A stretch of 41,739 nt of DNA from Methanothermococcus okinawensis (GTDB lineage Archaea; AGJL01; Methanococci; Methanococcales; Methanococcaceae). Position 1 is the first letter of the stretch, and every line of letters starts with the position of its first letter. Positions 32,381 through 39,549 of the stretch are shown piece by piece. The notes under the pieces were generated by a model, which saw only the letters and a program-made list of their open reading frames with translations, did not search any database and had not been told where the DNA came from. The stretch covers positions 1-41,739 of the forward strand of contig DQVW01000056.1 in NCBI GenBank assembly GCA_015661555.1, given 5' to 3'. A program made the position numbers and the translations under genes.

Positions 32381-32811
32381 AATACCACCAAACTTTTAAC
32401 GTAGGGTTCCAACACCTTCCTCAACTTCTCCACATCTACATTCTCTATCTCAAGCCAGATAACAACCTGGTTATCCTCCCTCTCCAGGGTTGTAGATAGT
32501 ATATTCCCCCCTATCTCCGATATCTTGGAGGATATATCAGCTAGTAATCCTATCCTGTCCTCAGCTACTATCCTGATCTTTCTCGTTAAGAGGCTCACAT
32601 GCCCCCTCTCCAATAGATACTTCCCCTCCTCCGTTAAGTAGACCCCTCCCTTTTTACCCTTCTTTGTAGTTACTAAACCTAGATCTCTCAAAACCTTTAT
32701 GTATCTATCTACATTCTTGGGATGGATATTCAACCTACTTGAAATCTCCTTAACTGTGTTACACTCCCTAAGAAGTTCCATTATCCTCCTGGTAGTACCT
32801 TCAAGTTTCAT
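32377..32811 (-). CDS. HTH and ACT domain transcriptional regulator
   Basis: A 144-residue protein. The N-terminal winged helix spans about 1-70 (NTVKEISSRLNIHPKNVDRYIKVLRDLGLV, then KGGVYLTEEGKYLLE). The ACT domain spans 77-144, with AEDRIGLLADISSKISEIGGNI as the ligand-binding turn. ACT domains commonly bind amino acids, so amino-acid-responsive control is likely. There is no ribosome-binding site ahead of the ATG at 32811, so the mRNA may be leaderless. The gene is divergent from moaC across about 53 bases and could control it, but this is inference. Confidence 0.85.
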   Translation of the reverse strand: MKLEGTTRRIMELLRECNTVKEISSRLNIHPKNVDRYIKVLRDLGLVTTKKGKKGGVYLTEEGKYLLERGHVSLLTRKIRIVAEDRIGLLADISSKISEIGGNILSTTLEREDNQVVIWLEIENVDVEKLRKVLEPYVKSLVVL

Positions 32812-32864
32812 AAGTGTTTAATATGAAACTTCCTCATATATAATGTTATTAAACGGTGAAAAAT

Positions 32865-33326
32865 ATGTTAACTCATCTAGATAAAAAGGGCGTAAAGATG
32901 GTGGACATCTCAGAGAAGGAGGAGGAAAATAGGGAGTGTATTGCAAAGGGTTTCATCAAGTTAAAACCCTCTACAGTGGAGGCTATATCTCGAAAAGAGG
33001 TAGTAAAGGGAGATGTGCTGACTACAGCCCAAATTGCAGGGATAATGGCTGTGAAAAACACCCCAAATATAATACCTCTCTGTCATCCCATACCTATAAC
33101 TGGGGTAAACGTGGCCTTTAAGTTGGAGAGGGATGGGATAGAGGTGGAGGTGAAGGTAAAGACCACCTATAAAACAGGTGTGGAGATGGAGGCTCTTACA
33201 GGAGTCTCAGCAGCCCTCCTAACTATATGGGACATGGTAAAAGCTATTGAAAAAGATGAGGATGGCCAGTATCCCAGCACCAAGATATGTAATATCAGGG
33301 TTATAAGTAAGAAAAAAGGTGTATAA
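32865..33326 (+). CDS. moaC: cyclic pyranopterin monophosphate synthase
   Basis: A 153-residue MoaC, which converts the MoaA product to cyclic pyranopterin monophosphate for molybdenum/tungsten cofactor. MVDISEKEEENRECIAKG near the start, KGDVLTTAQIAGIMAVKNTPNIIPLCHPIPI in the middle, KTGVEMEALTGVSAALLTIWDMVKAIEKD and the active-site KHE-type residues agree with the family. I chose the ATG at 32865 because GGTGA lies five bases upstream; a GTG at 32856 is itself part of that site. A possible 35-codon membrane-peptide gene follows. Confidence 0.93.
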   Translation: MLTHLDKKGVKMVDISEKEEENRECIAKGFIKLKPSTVEAISRKEVVKGDVLTTAQIAGIMAVKNTPNIIPLCHPIPITGVNVAFKLERDGIEVEVKVKTTYKTGVEMEALTGVSAALLTIWDMVKAIEKDEDGQYPSTKICNIRVISKKKGV

Positions 33327-33342
33327 ATATGGTAAGTAGCAT

Positions 33343-33450
33343 ATGTTATACCTTCCAAGGTTGGGATACGATATAAAGGAAGATCTTATCTCTATAGTAT
33401 TGATAACCCTTTCAATTCCTCTGGCTATTTTTGTAATAGGGGCTTTATGA
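33343..33450 (+). CDS. possible small membrane protein, 35 residues
   Basis: An ATG frame between moaC and dph2 encodes MLYLPRLGYDIKEDLISIV followed by a continuous hydrophobic helix ending FVIGAL and a TGA. A charged amphipathic start and a 20-residue membrane segment are present, and it reads in the operon direction. The ribosome-binding site is weak (GGTAAG about 10 bases upstream). Conservation in relatives would decide it. Confidence 0.4.
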   Translation: MLYLPRLGYDIKEDLISIVLITLSIPLAIFVIGAL

Positions 33451-33523
33451 TTTTTGTTAAATTTAAGTCTCCCAGTTAAGTGTCTAATTTTCCTAATTAA
33501 GATAAATAGAAGGGTTGATAGCA

Positions 33524-34486
33524 ATGTGGGACTTGGAGAGGGAGAGGGTGGTAAAGGAAATCCTGAGGCGTAGGGGGAAGAGGATACTTTTCCAGGCCCC
33601 TGAGGGTTTGAAGTTAGAGGTTGAGAGGGAGATCCAGGAGATAGGGAAATACTTTAGAGAGAGGGGGATGGATATAGAGCTCATAATGTGGGGTGGAAGT
33701 GCCTTTGGAGCCTGTGATATATGTGACAGGGAGGGGAAGTATCTAGATGTAGACCTTATAGTTCACTATGGGCATGAGGCACTACCCTATGTAAAATCTG
33801 AGATACCAGTTCTCTATGTTCCCGCCTATTACAGGCCTGATAGGGAACATCTAGAGGAGATCTATAGAGATATTGAGGAGATACTTAAAAGATACAGGGA
33901 TCCTTTAATAACTACCACTGTGCAATTTAAAAAGATCCTCCACAGGTACAACCCCCAGGTAATACTTGGATGTAGGGCAAATATAACCTTGGAGGATGGA
34001 AGGGACATCCTCTATATAGGAAGTGGAAGGTTCCATCCCCTCATCTTGGCCTATAAGTTTAGGAGGGAAGTGCCCACATACAATCCTATAACCAGGGAGT
34101 TCTCCAGGATCAGAAAAGAGGAGGTTGAAGGTTTTATTAAGAGGAGGTTGGGGGTGATTTCAAAGTTACTTCTTAATCCACCTAAGAAGATTGGGGTTGT
34201 ACTGTCTCTGAAGAGGGGTCAGTGTAGAACAGGAGTTTTTAAAAGAGTGATTAAAGTACTAAAGGAGAGGGGTATAGAGTATATCCCCATTGTGTTAGAT
34301 ACTATCAATCCTGAAGATCTTCTATACAAGGTAGATGCCTACGTTGTATGTGCCTGTCCAAGGGTGGTGTTGGACGACTACATAAGATATAAAAAGATAC
34401 TTTTAACACCAAAGGAGTTTGAGATGTATATTAACGGGGATTTCCAATACCAGCTAGAGGAGATATCCCCTGAGGATTTTAGATAA
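33524..34486 (+). CDS. dph2: diphthamide synthase Dph2 (2-(3-amino-3-carboxypropyl)histidine synthase)
   Basis: A 320-residue protein that makes the first step of diphthamide on aEF2. It cleaves SAM with a non-classical radical mechanism on a [4Fe-4S] cluster. The three cluster cysteines expected from the archaeal enzyme are present in the segments GACDICD, ILGCRANIT and VCACPRVVLDD. FQAPEGLKLEVE near the start and VHYGHEALPY near 80 are family landmarks. The ATG at 33524 has GGTTGA upstream; a TTG three codons earlier is an alternative. The stop directly abuts that of convergent hdrB. Confidence 0.92.
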   Translation: MWDLERERVVKEILRRRGKRILFQAPEGLKLEVEREIQEIGKYFRERGMDIELIMWGGSAFGACDICDREGKYLDVDLIVHYGHEALPYVKSEIPVLYVPAYYRPDREHLEEIYRDIEEILKRYRDPLITTTVQFKKILHRYNPQVILGCRANITLEDGRDILYIGSGRFHPLILAYKFRREVPTYNPITREFSRIRKEEVEGFIKRRLGVISKLLLNPPKKIGVVLSLKRGQCRTGVFKRVIKVLKERGIEYIPIVLDTINPEDLLYKVDAYVVCACPRVVLDDYIRYKKILLTPKEFEMYINGDFQYQLEEISPEDFR

Positions 34487-35380
34487 TTACTTTAATCCCA
34501 ACTTCTCAAGTACTGGATCACAGGATATGAAGTGTAGATCCAGTGCAACCTCCTCAGGTTTCATACCCATGGCAAGGCCTAGCAACTGGGAGTAGTGTAT
34601 AACTGGCAGGGAGTACTCCCTCCCAAATCTCTCCTTTATCTCTACCTGTCCCCTGTCAAACTGTAGATGGCAGAAGGGACATACCTCGGTAACACAGTCT
34701 CCCCCGGCATTGAGTATGTTTTTAATCTTCATCTCTGTGATCTTCAGTGCAGTCTCTAAATCCCTGGCTCTTACACCCCCTCCAGCACCACAACACATCT
34801 GTTTATCCAGGTAGTCGATAGATGTGGCACCTATAGCCTCTACAAGGGCGTCAAAGGATCTAGGTCTCTCTGCACTTTCAATCTTTTTAATATCGCTAGG
34901 TTTCAAGTAGTGGCATCCATAGTGAACTGCCACATTTAAATCCAGTGGTCTTACAACTTTCTCCGCTATGGCATCTGGACCGTAGTCGAAGTAGAGTACC
35001 TCTGGTAAATGTCTAACACGAACCTTCCCCTTATACTCGTAGCCGTACTTCGAGAGGATTTTATTTACCTTCTCCCTTGCCCTCTCATTCTCCTTGAGTA
35101 TATGGTTTGCCTCGTAGAGGGAGCCGTAGCAACCGTTGCAGATAGTGAGTATGTCCAGCCCTCTCTCCTCTGCAACACAGAGGTTTCTCCCTGCAAGGGT
35201 AAGCCATGTTAGAAGGTCGAAGGAACCAAATACCCCGGGAGCAGGACAGCAAGAACCCTTCTCAAAGGGATGTAACTTTATACCTAACCTGTCTAACGCC
35301 TTGTAGGTGGCACTCTCTATACCTGGATACCTGTTAGGTGCAATACATCCCAGGAAGAACAGGAACTCCATCTCCTTCAT
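34487..35380 (-). CDS. hdrB: CoB-CoM heterodisulfide reductase subunit B
   Basis: A 297-residue protein with two CCG domains, the binding sites for the non-cubane clusters that reduce the CoM-S-S-CoB heterodisulfide made in the last step of methanogenesis. FFLGCIAPNRYPG near 8-20, KGSCCPAPGVFG near 41-52, NGCYGSL near 82, HYGCHYLKPS near 154, KQMCCGAGGGVR near 194 and EVCPFCHLQFD near 232 are the characteristic segments. Its ATG overlaps the hdrC stop (ATGA). HdrA is not in the window; in Methanococcales it is normally encoded elsewhere. Confidence 0.96.
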   Translation of the reverse strand: MKEMEFLFFLGCIAPNRYPGIESATYKALDRLGIKLHPFEKGSCCPAPGVFGSFDLLTWLTLAGRNLCVAEERGLDILTICNGCYGSLYEANHILKENERAREKVNKILSKYGYEYKGKVRVRHLPEVLYFDYGPDAIAEKVVRPLDLNVAVHYGCHYLKPSDIKKIESAERPRSFDALVEAIGATSIDYLDKQMCCGAGGGVRARDLETALKITEMKIKNILNAGGDCVTEVCPFCHLQFDRGQVEIKERFGREYSLPVIHYSQLLGLAMGMKPEEVALDLHFISCDPVLEKLGLK

Positions 35381-35952
35381 AATTTCACCTTTTTTAAATC
35401 CTCCAACTTCTTAGTTTTTGGATTAATCCCTGCATTTTCGCAGAACCCTGTATCTTCCATAATCCCTCTTATATGTTCCAGTACCTCGGGGTACTTGTAG
35501 GTTGTTGGAGGCACCTCACTTAAACCTAGTTTTTTCCTTATCTCCTTTATCTTGTCGTTTACAGGTACTGCATGACCTGTGAGATATACATAGAGTGCAG
35601 TCTTTCTATGGGCCAGGGCAGCATAACCCATCTGGAAGGCTAAATTCCTCATGGCCTTTATGATCTCCGTGATCTTAACGTCCCTGGGACATCTCTCGTA
35701 GCAGGTATAACATGTCGTACACTTCCAGAGGTCCTCACTTTTTATATAGTCTTCCTGTCCAAAAATAGCGGCCCTTATTAACTTCCTAGTCCTGTAAGCT
35801 GTGATCCTCCCACTGGGACATCCTCCTGTACAGGTTCCACACTGGTAGCACCTGGTGAAGGACCTTATTACATCCTCCTCTCCTATCCTTTTTCCAATCT
35901 CTATCAATCTCTCTGGAAGTTCAGGGTTGAAATCCCCAACACTTATAACCAT
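35377..35952 (-). CDS. hdrC: CoB-CoM heterodisulfide reductase subunit C
   Basis: A 191-residue iron-sulfur protein that passes electrons to HdrB. Two ferredoxin motifs are clear: CYQCGTCTGGCPSGR near 35-49 and CTTCYTCYERCPRD near 78-91. The remainder is a helical tail shared by methanogen HdrC proteins. The ATG at 35952 has GGGGTGAT upstream. An 83-base gap separates it from the DUF92 gene and should hold the hdrCB promoter; TTTATAC on the minus strand near 36027-36033 is the best TATA candidate. Confidence 0.95.
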   Translation of the reverse strand: MVISVGDFNPELPERLIEIGKRIGEEDVIRSFTRCYQCGTCTGGCPSGRITAYRTRKLIRAAIFGQEDYIKSEDLWKCTTCYTCYERCPRDVKITEIIKAMRNLAFQMGYAALAHRKTALYVYLTGHAVPVNDKIKEIRKKLGLSEVPPTTYKYPEVLEHIRGIMEDTGFCENAGINPKTKKLEDLKKVKL

Positions 35953-36035
35953 GTTATCACCCCTACTCTACTATATGAGGGGCACCTATTTAACAGTGGA
36001 TTATTGGCATCACTCTATAATACAGATGTATAAAC

Positions 36036-36758
36036 CTAAAAATATTTCAAAAGTCCTAAATACATTGCCACTGCTGAGATGCATCCAACCATGGTACATA
36101 TAAAGTTAACATGTTCCTTGTTCAGTATCCCTCTCCTCTCAAAGAGCGCCCCAGAGATACTGTCAAATAGATTCCCCAGCATACCTGATAGGGTACTTAC
36201 TACAAGGAGGTAGTAGTTGTTAAAGAGTAAGGTGGCTAGAAGTCCTATGAGAAAACCACCTATCAAACCTGCTATAATGCCCCAGAGTGTTACACCACCA
36301 TCGGTACCCCTTTCAACCTTTTCAAGAGTGGTTATCAATCTAGGGGTCTCCTTGGAGAGCACACCTAACTCGGAGGAAAAGGTATCTGAAGTGGCTGCAG
36401 AGATAGCCCCCACATATCCAAAGAGGGCTGTATTGTAATCTAACATACCTAGCATATACAGTATCACAATTAAGATTGCCACCAAACCATTTGCCACTAC
36501 ATTCTTTAAGGATCTTTTACACTCGTAGAGTTTCATAGATGCTTTTTTAGAGCATCCTATCCTACTAACTAAACTACCTAGTACCAGGAAACTTAAGATT
36601 ATCAACAACCATTTTATATCTGTCACCATAAGTATAATAAAGGCCATGAGAGCTGAGACTGTCAAACCGGTATCGTCGAGATAGCCCCTCTTCTTTATAA
36701 TATAGGCCAGGGCCATCACTACAACAAGGGAGTATAAAAACCTTAGGTATAACTCCAT
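36036..36758 (-). CDS. DUF92 family integral membrane protein (VTE6-like)
   Basis: A 240-residue protein with about six membrane segments. Family landmarks are KRGYLDDTGLTVSALMAF near 23-40, YVGAISAATSDTFSSELG near 114-131, RGTDGGVTLWGIIAGLIGG near 151-169 and GNLFDSISGALFERRG near 195-210. The plant member VTE6 is a phytyl-phosphate kinase. In archaea a role with polyprenyl phosphates is plausible but unproven. ATG at 36758 has GGTGAAAGG. It is divergent from prf1. Confidence 0.87.
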   Translation of the reverse strand: MELYLRFLYSLVVVMALAYIIKKRGYLDDTGLTVSALMAFIILMVTDIKWLLIILSFLVLGSLVSRIGCSKKASMKLYECKRSLKNVVANGLVAILIVILYMLGMLDYNTALFGYVGAISAATSDTFSSELGVLSKETPRLITTLEKVERGTDGGVTLWGIIAGLIGGFLIGLLATLLFNNYYLLVVSTLSGMLGNLFDSISGALFERRGILNKEHVNFICTMVGCISAVAMYLGLLKYF

Positions 36759-36815
36759 TACCTTTCACCGGGAGTTTAAGGTTTTTCCTATCCTATAAAT
36801 AATGTTAATAAAATA

Positions 36816-36847
36816 CCCTAACCCTTTATAAAAAGGATTAGGGTGAT
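36816..36847 (+). promoter_or_regulatory. hairpin overlapping the prf1 ribosome-binding site
   Basis: CCCTAACCCTTT (36816-36827) and AAAGGATTAGGG (36832-36843) pair over 12 positions with one mismatch around an ATAA loop. The right arm includes the GGG of the prf1 ribosome-binding site GGGTGAT (36841-36847). In RNA this would hide the site. The loop region TTTATAAA also looks like a TATA box, so a DNA role is the alternative. An upstream TATA-like TTAATAAAATA near 36805-36815 could make a transcript that includes the hairpin. Confidence 0.5.
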
Positions 36848-36852
36848 GTTAA

Positions 36853-38118
36853 ATGGAGAGTAGTAAGAAGGAGAAGGATCTCTATCTATTTAAAAAAGCT
36901 ATTAAGGAGTTGAAGAGTAAGAAGGGAAAGGGTACTGAGTTGATAAGTCTCTACATACCTGCCAGGAGGAGAATATCCGATGTAGCTCAGTACCTAAGGG
37001 AGGAGCTCTCCCAATCCTCCAACATCAAAAGTAAAACAACGAGGAAGAATGTCCAATCTGCTATTGAGGCTATACTTCAAAGGTTAAAACTTCTAAAGGA
37101 GCCTCTGGAAAAGGGGGTTATTATATTCTCAGGGATGGTTCCCAGGGGAGGACCTGGGACTGAGAAGATGGAGACCTACGTATTGGAACCACCTGAACCT
37201 ATAAAGACCTTTATATACAGGTGTGACTCCCAGTTCTACACAGAACCTCTGGAGGACTTCCTAGAGGAGAAGGATGTATACGGTATTATACTTATAGATA
37301 GAAACGAGGCTACAATTGGTATAGTCAAGGGGAAAAATATTCAGGTATTGAAGAGACTAACTAGTGGGGTCCCTGGGAAGTTTAAGGCTGGGGGACAATC
37401 TGCAAGAAGGTTGGAGAGGTTGATAGATGACGCTGCACATCAGTTTATGAAGAGGGTAGGTGAGTATGCAAATGAGGAGTTCCTACCTCTACTGAGGGAG
37501 AAGAAGTTAAAGGGGATACTTATTGGAGGGCCTGGAAATACAAAGATCGAGTTTGTAAAGAAGAACTACCTCAACCATGAACTTAGGAAGATAGTTATAG
37601 ATACCTTCGATATCTGTTATACCGAGGAGTTTGGAATAAGGGAACTTCTGGAAAAGGCCTCTGATGTTTTAAGGGATATAGAGTTGATGAAGGAGAGGGA
37701 GGTTGTTCAGAGGTTCTTCAAGGAACTTATAAAGGAAGACGGTGGCCTTGCAGCCTACGGTGAAAAGGAGGTTATGAGGTATCTAGAGATGGGTGCTGTA
37801 GATACCCTTATCATTACAGACGACATAAACATGACTAGGGTAACTGTGAAGTGTAATAACTGTGACTTCACCCAGGAGGTAAATGTGAAAAATGAGGAAC
37901 TTCAAAAGTTTGAGGAGGATCTAAAGAATAAATCCTGTCCAAAGTGTGGTGGGATGCTCTATATAGCAGAGAAAGAGGATATCATAGAGTACTTTTCACG
38001 ACTCTGTGAGGAAACTGGTACAACCTTGAAGATTATCTCCACAGAGACCGAAGAGGGTAGTCAGATATCCAAGGCATTTAAGGGTATAGCTGCTATTTTA
38101 AGGTACAAGATTGATTAA
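36853..38118 (+). CDS. prf1: peptide chain release factor aRF1
   Basis: A 421-residue archaeal class-1 release factor that reads all three stop codons. The NIKS codon-recognition motif is at 57-60 and the catalytic GGQ at 180-182 (KAGGQSARR). The C-terminal domain contains an archaeal zinc-finger-like pair of Cys pairs, CNNCDF and CPKCGG near 360-377. Length and order match the family. ATG at 36853 follows GGGTGATG, part of which can be hidden in a hairpin. The 3' end overlaps the amidotransferase gene by 26 bases. Confidence 0.95.
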   Translation: MESSKKEKDLYLFKKAIKELKSKKGKGTELISLYIPARRRISDVAQYLREELSQSSNIKSKTTRKNVQSAIEAILQRLKLLKEPLEKGVIIFSGMVPRGGPGTEKMETYVLEPPEPIKTFIYRCDSQFYTEPLEDFLEEKDVYGIILIDRNEATIGIVKGKNIQVLKRLTSGVPGKFKAGGQSARRLERLIDDAAHQFMKRVGEYANEEFLPLLREKKLKGILIGGPGNTKIEFVKKNYLNHELRKIVIDTFDICYTEEFGIRELLEKASDVLRDIELMKEREVVQRFFKELIKEDGGLAAYGEKEVMRYLEMGAVDTLIITDDINMTRVTVKCNNCDFTQEVNVKNEELQKFEEDLKNKSCPKCGGMLYIAEKEDIIEYFSRLCEETGTTLKIISTETEEGSQISKAFKGIAAILRYKID

Positions 38119-39547
38119 GAAATCTGGAAACCCACCTTCTAAGGTAATATTCAAAATCTTTATTCTCCCTCTTCCCCCTATCTATATCAAGGGGTGGAAT
38201 CTCTATTTCAATATCTAATTTCATGGCACTTCTACAGAACCTCTCGTAGTCTATCTCCACCTCAGGTATAAGTCCCCTATCTTCTCCATCCTCCACCTTC
38301 TTAACACCTATTACCTTTACCCCTATCTCCTCCCCTATCTTCCTAACCTTTTCAAAGAGTTGGAAGTTGTAAACCCTGTTTAATATTATACCCCTTACAT
38401 CTACACCCATCTCCTTTAGAAGGAAGTAGTAACTTAAGCCCTCTATAAAGGCCCCCTCTATCCCTCCTTTACTACAGGAGGATACAAGGTAAACTGGGAA
38501 ACCAAGGCGTTTGGATATTTCGGCACTACTGTAATCCCCTCCCCTAAGGGCTCCTGTAAAGGCACCCATTACCCCCTCCACTACATAGTAGTTATAGTTG
38601 GACTCCCTCACAAACCTTAAAAACTCCTCAACACTACACCATCCCCTCTCCCCAATCTTTATACTACTGTACTTCATCATAGGTTCCCTTAGGATGTAGA
38701 GGGAGGGGACAATGTCCCTAACATCGGGACCTATCTTTGCAACAAATGTTCTCCCCCCTAACTTGGAGACTATACCTGTTAATAAAAAAGTTTTTCCACA
38801 GTGGGAACCTGTAGATAGAAGGATTATCCCTCTTTTTTTACTATCTCTACATTTTTCCCTGGAGTGTACTAACGATCTCCTTTTCAACTCCTCCCTCAAC
38901 TTCCTGTTTTTCTCTAGTATAGTTTCATACTCCTCCTCATCTACACCTAAACTCTCCAGTAGATTTCTCCTTATATGGGGGTTGTCCAGGAATCCATGAA
39001 CCATGGTACCATATACGTTCTTACGATACACCCCTGAGAGGATGTACCTCTCCTCCTCAAGGTATCTGTAGTTTAACTTCTCAACTTTAGATACACTTAG
39101 TATCTTAACCCCCTTACCAACCTTTATATCTCCGTAGGTGTGACAGTGAAATCCCTCCCCCCTCTCTCCAGCTCTCCCAAAGATAGAGTTATCCATCAAC
39201 TTAAACTCCACCCTATCTGTACATATCAAAGGGGAGAACTCCACATCTAACAGCCCCAACCCCTCTCTAAATACAGGATAACTACTTTTCCTCCCTATAT
39301 CCACCCTCTTAGAGAGTACCTGAAATCCACTACACACTCCAAAGAGTATGCCCTCAAACTCTAAGAGGTGTTTCTTCAACTTCTCATTTAGGGAGAGACT
39401 CTCTATAAGACTACCTCCGGGGATGATTAACATATCTAGATCTTTGATGACGTGGAGGTTATCCTCTCTAACTGCCAAGGTAGGTAGATTTCCAAAGTCT
39501 TCGAAGCAGGGAAGGGCTCCCTTTATATCAAGTATACCAATCTCCAT
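38093..39547 (-). CDS. CobB/CobQ-like amidotransferase with reversed domain order
   Basis: A 484-residue two-domain protein. The N-terminal glutamine amidotransferase domain (about 1-200) has IIPGGSLIES at 41-50, the nucleophile Cys72 in FGVCSGFQ, and the catalytic His184 in TMVHGFLDNP. The C-terminal domain (about 235-440) is a BioD/CobB-type ATPase with P-loop GSHCGKT at 247-253, AKIGPDVRDI near 268, and VVEGVMGAFTG near 325. CobB/CbiA and CobQ/CbiP have these domains the other way round. It probably amidates a carboxylate of a tetrapyrrole or a related acid using glutamine and ATP, with unknown target. The ribosome-binding site at 39548 is weak; it lies two bases after the helicase gene. 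Confidence 0.8.
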   Translation of the reverse strand: MEIGILDIKGALPCFEDFGNLPTLAVREDNLHVIKDLDMLIIPGGSLIESLSLNEKLKKHLLEFEGILFGVCSGFQVLSKRVDIGRKSSYPVFREGLGLLDVEFSPLICTDRVEFKLMDNSIFGRAGERGEGFHCHTYGDIKVGKGVKILSVSKVEKLNYRYLEEERYILSGVYRKNVYGTMVHGFLDNPHIRRNLLESLGVDEEEYETILEKNRKLREELKRRSLVHSREKCRDSKKRGIILLSTGSHCGKTFLLTGIVSKLGGRTFVAKIGPDVRDIVPSLYILREPMMKYSSIKIGERGWCSVEEFLRFVRESNYNYYVVEGVMGAFTGALRGGDYSSAEISKRLGFPVYLVSSCSKGGIEGAFIEGLSYYFLLKEMGVDVRGIILNRVYNFQLFEKVRKIGEEIGVKVIGVKKVEDGEDRGLIPEVEIDYERFCRSAMKLDIEIEIPPLDIDRGKRENKDFEYYLRRWVSRFLNQSCTLK

Positions 39548-39549
39548 AC

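Noticed and set aside
33219..33524. 101-codon minus-strand frame across the moaC 3' end and spacer
   Set aside because: It runs antisense to moaC without a ribosome-binding site. The plus-strand membrane peptide is a better candidate for the spacer.
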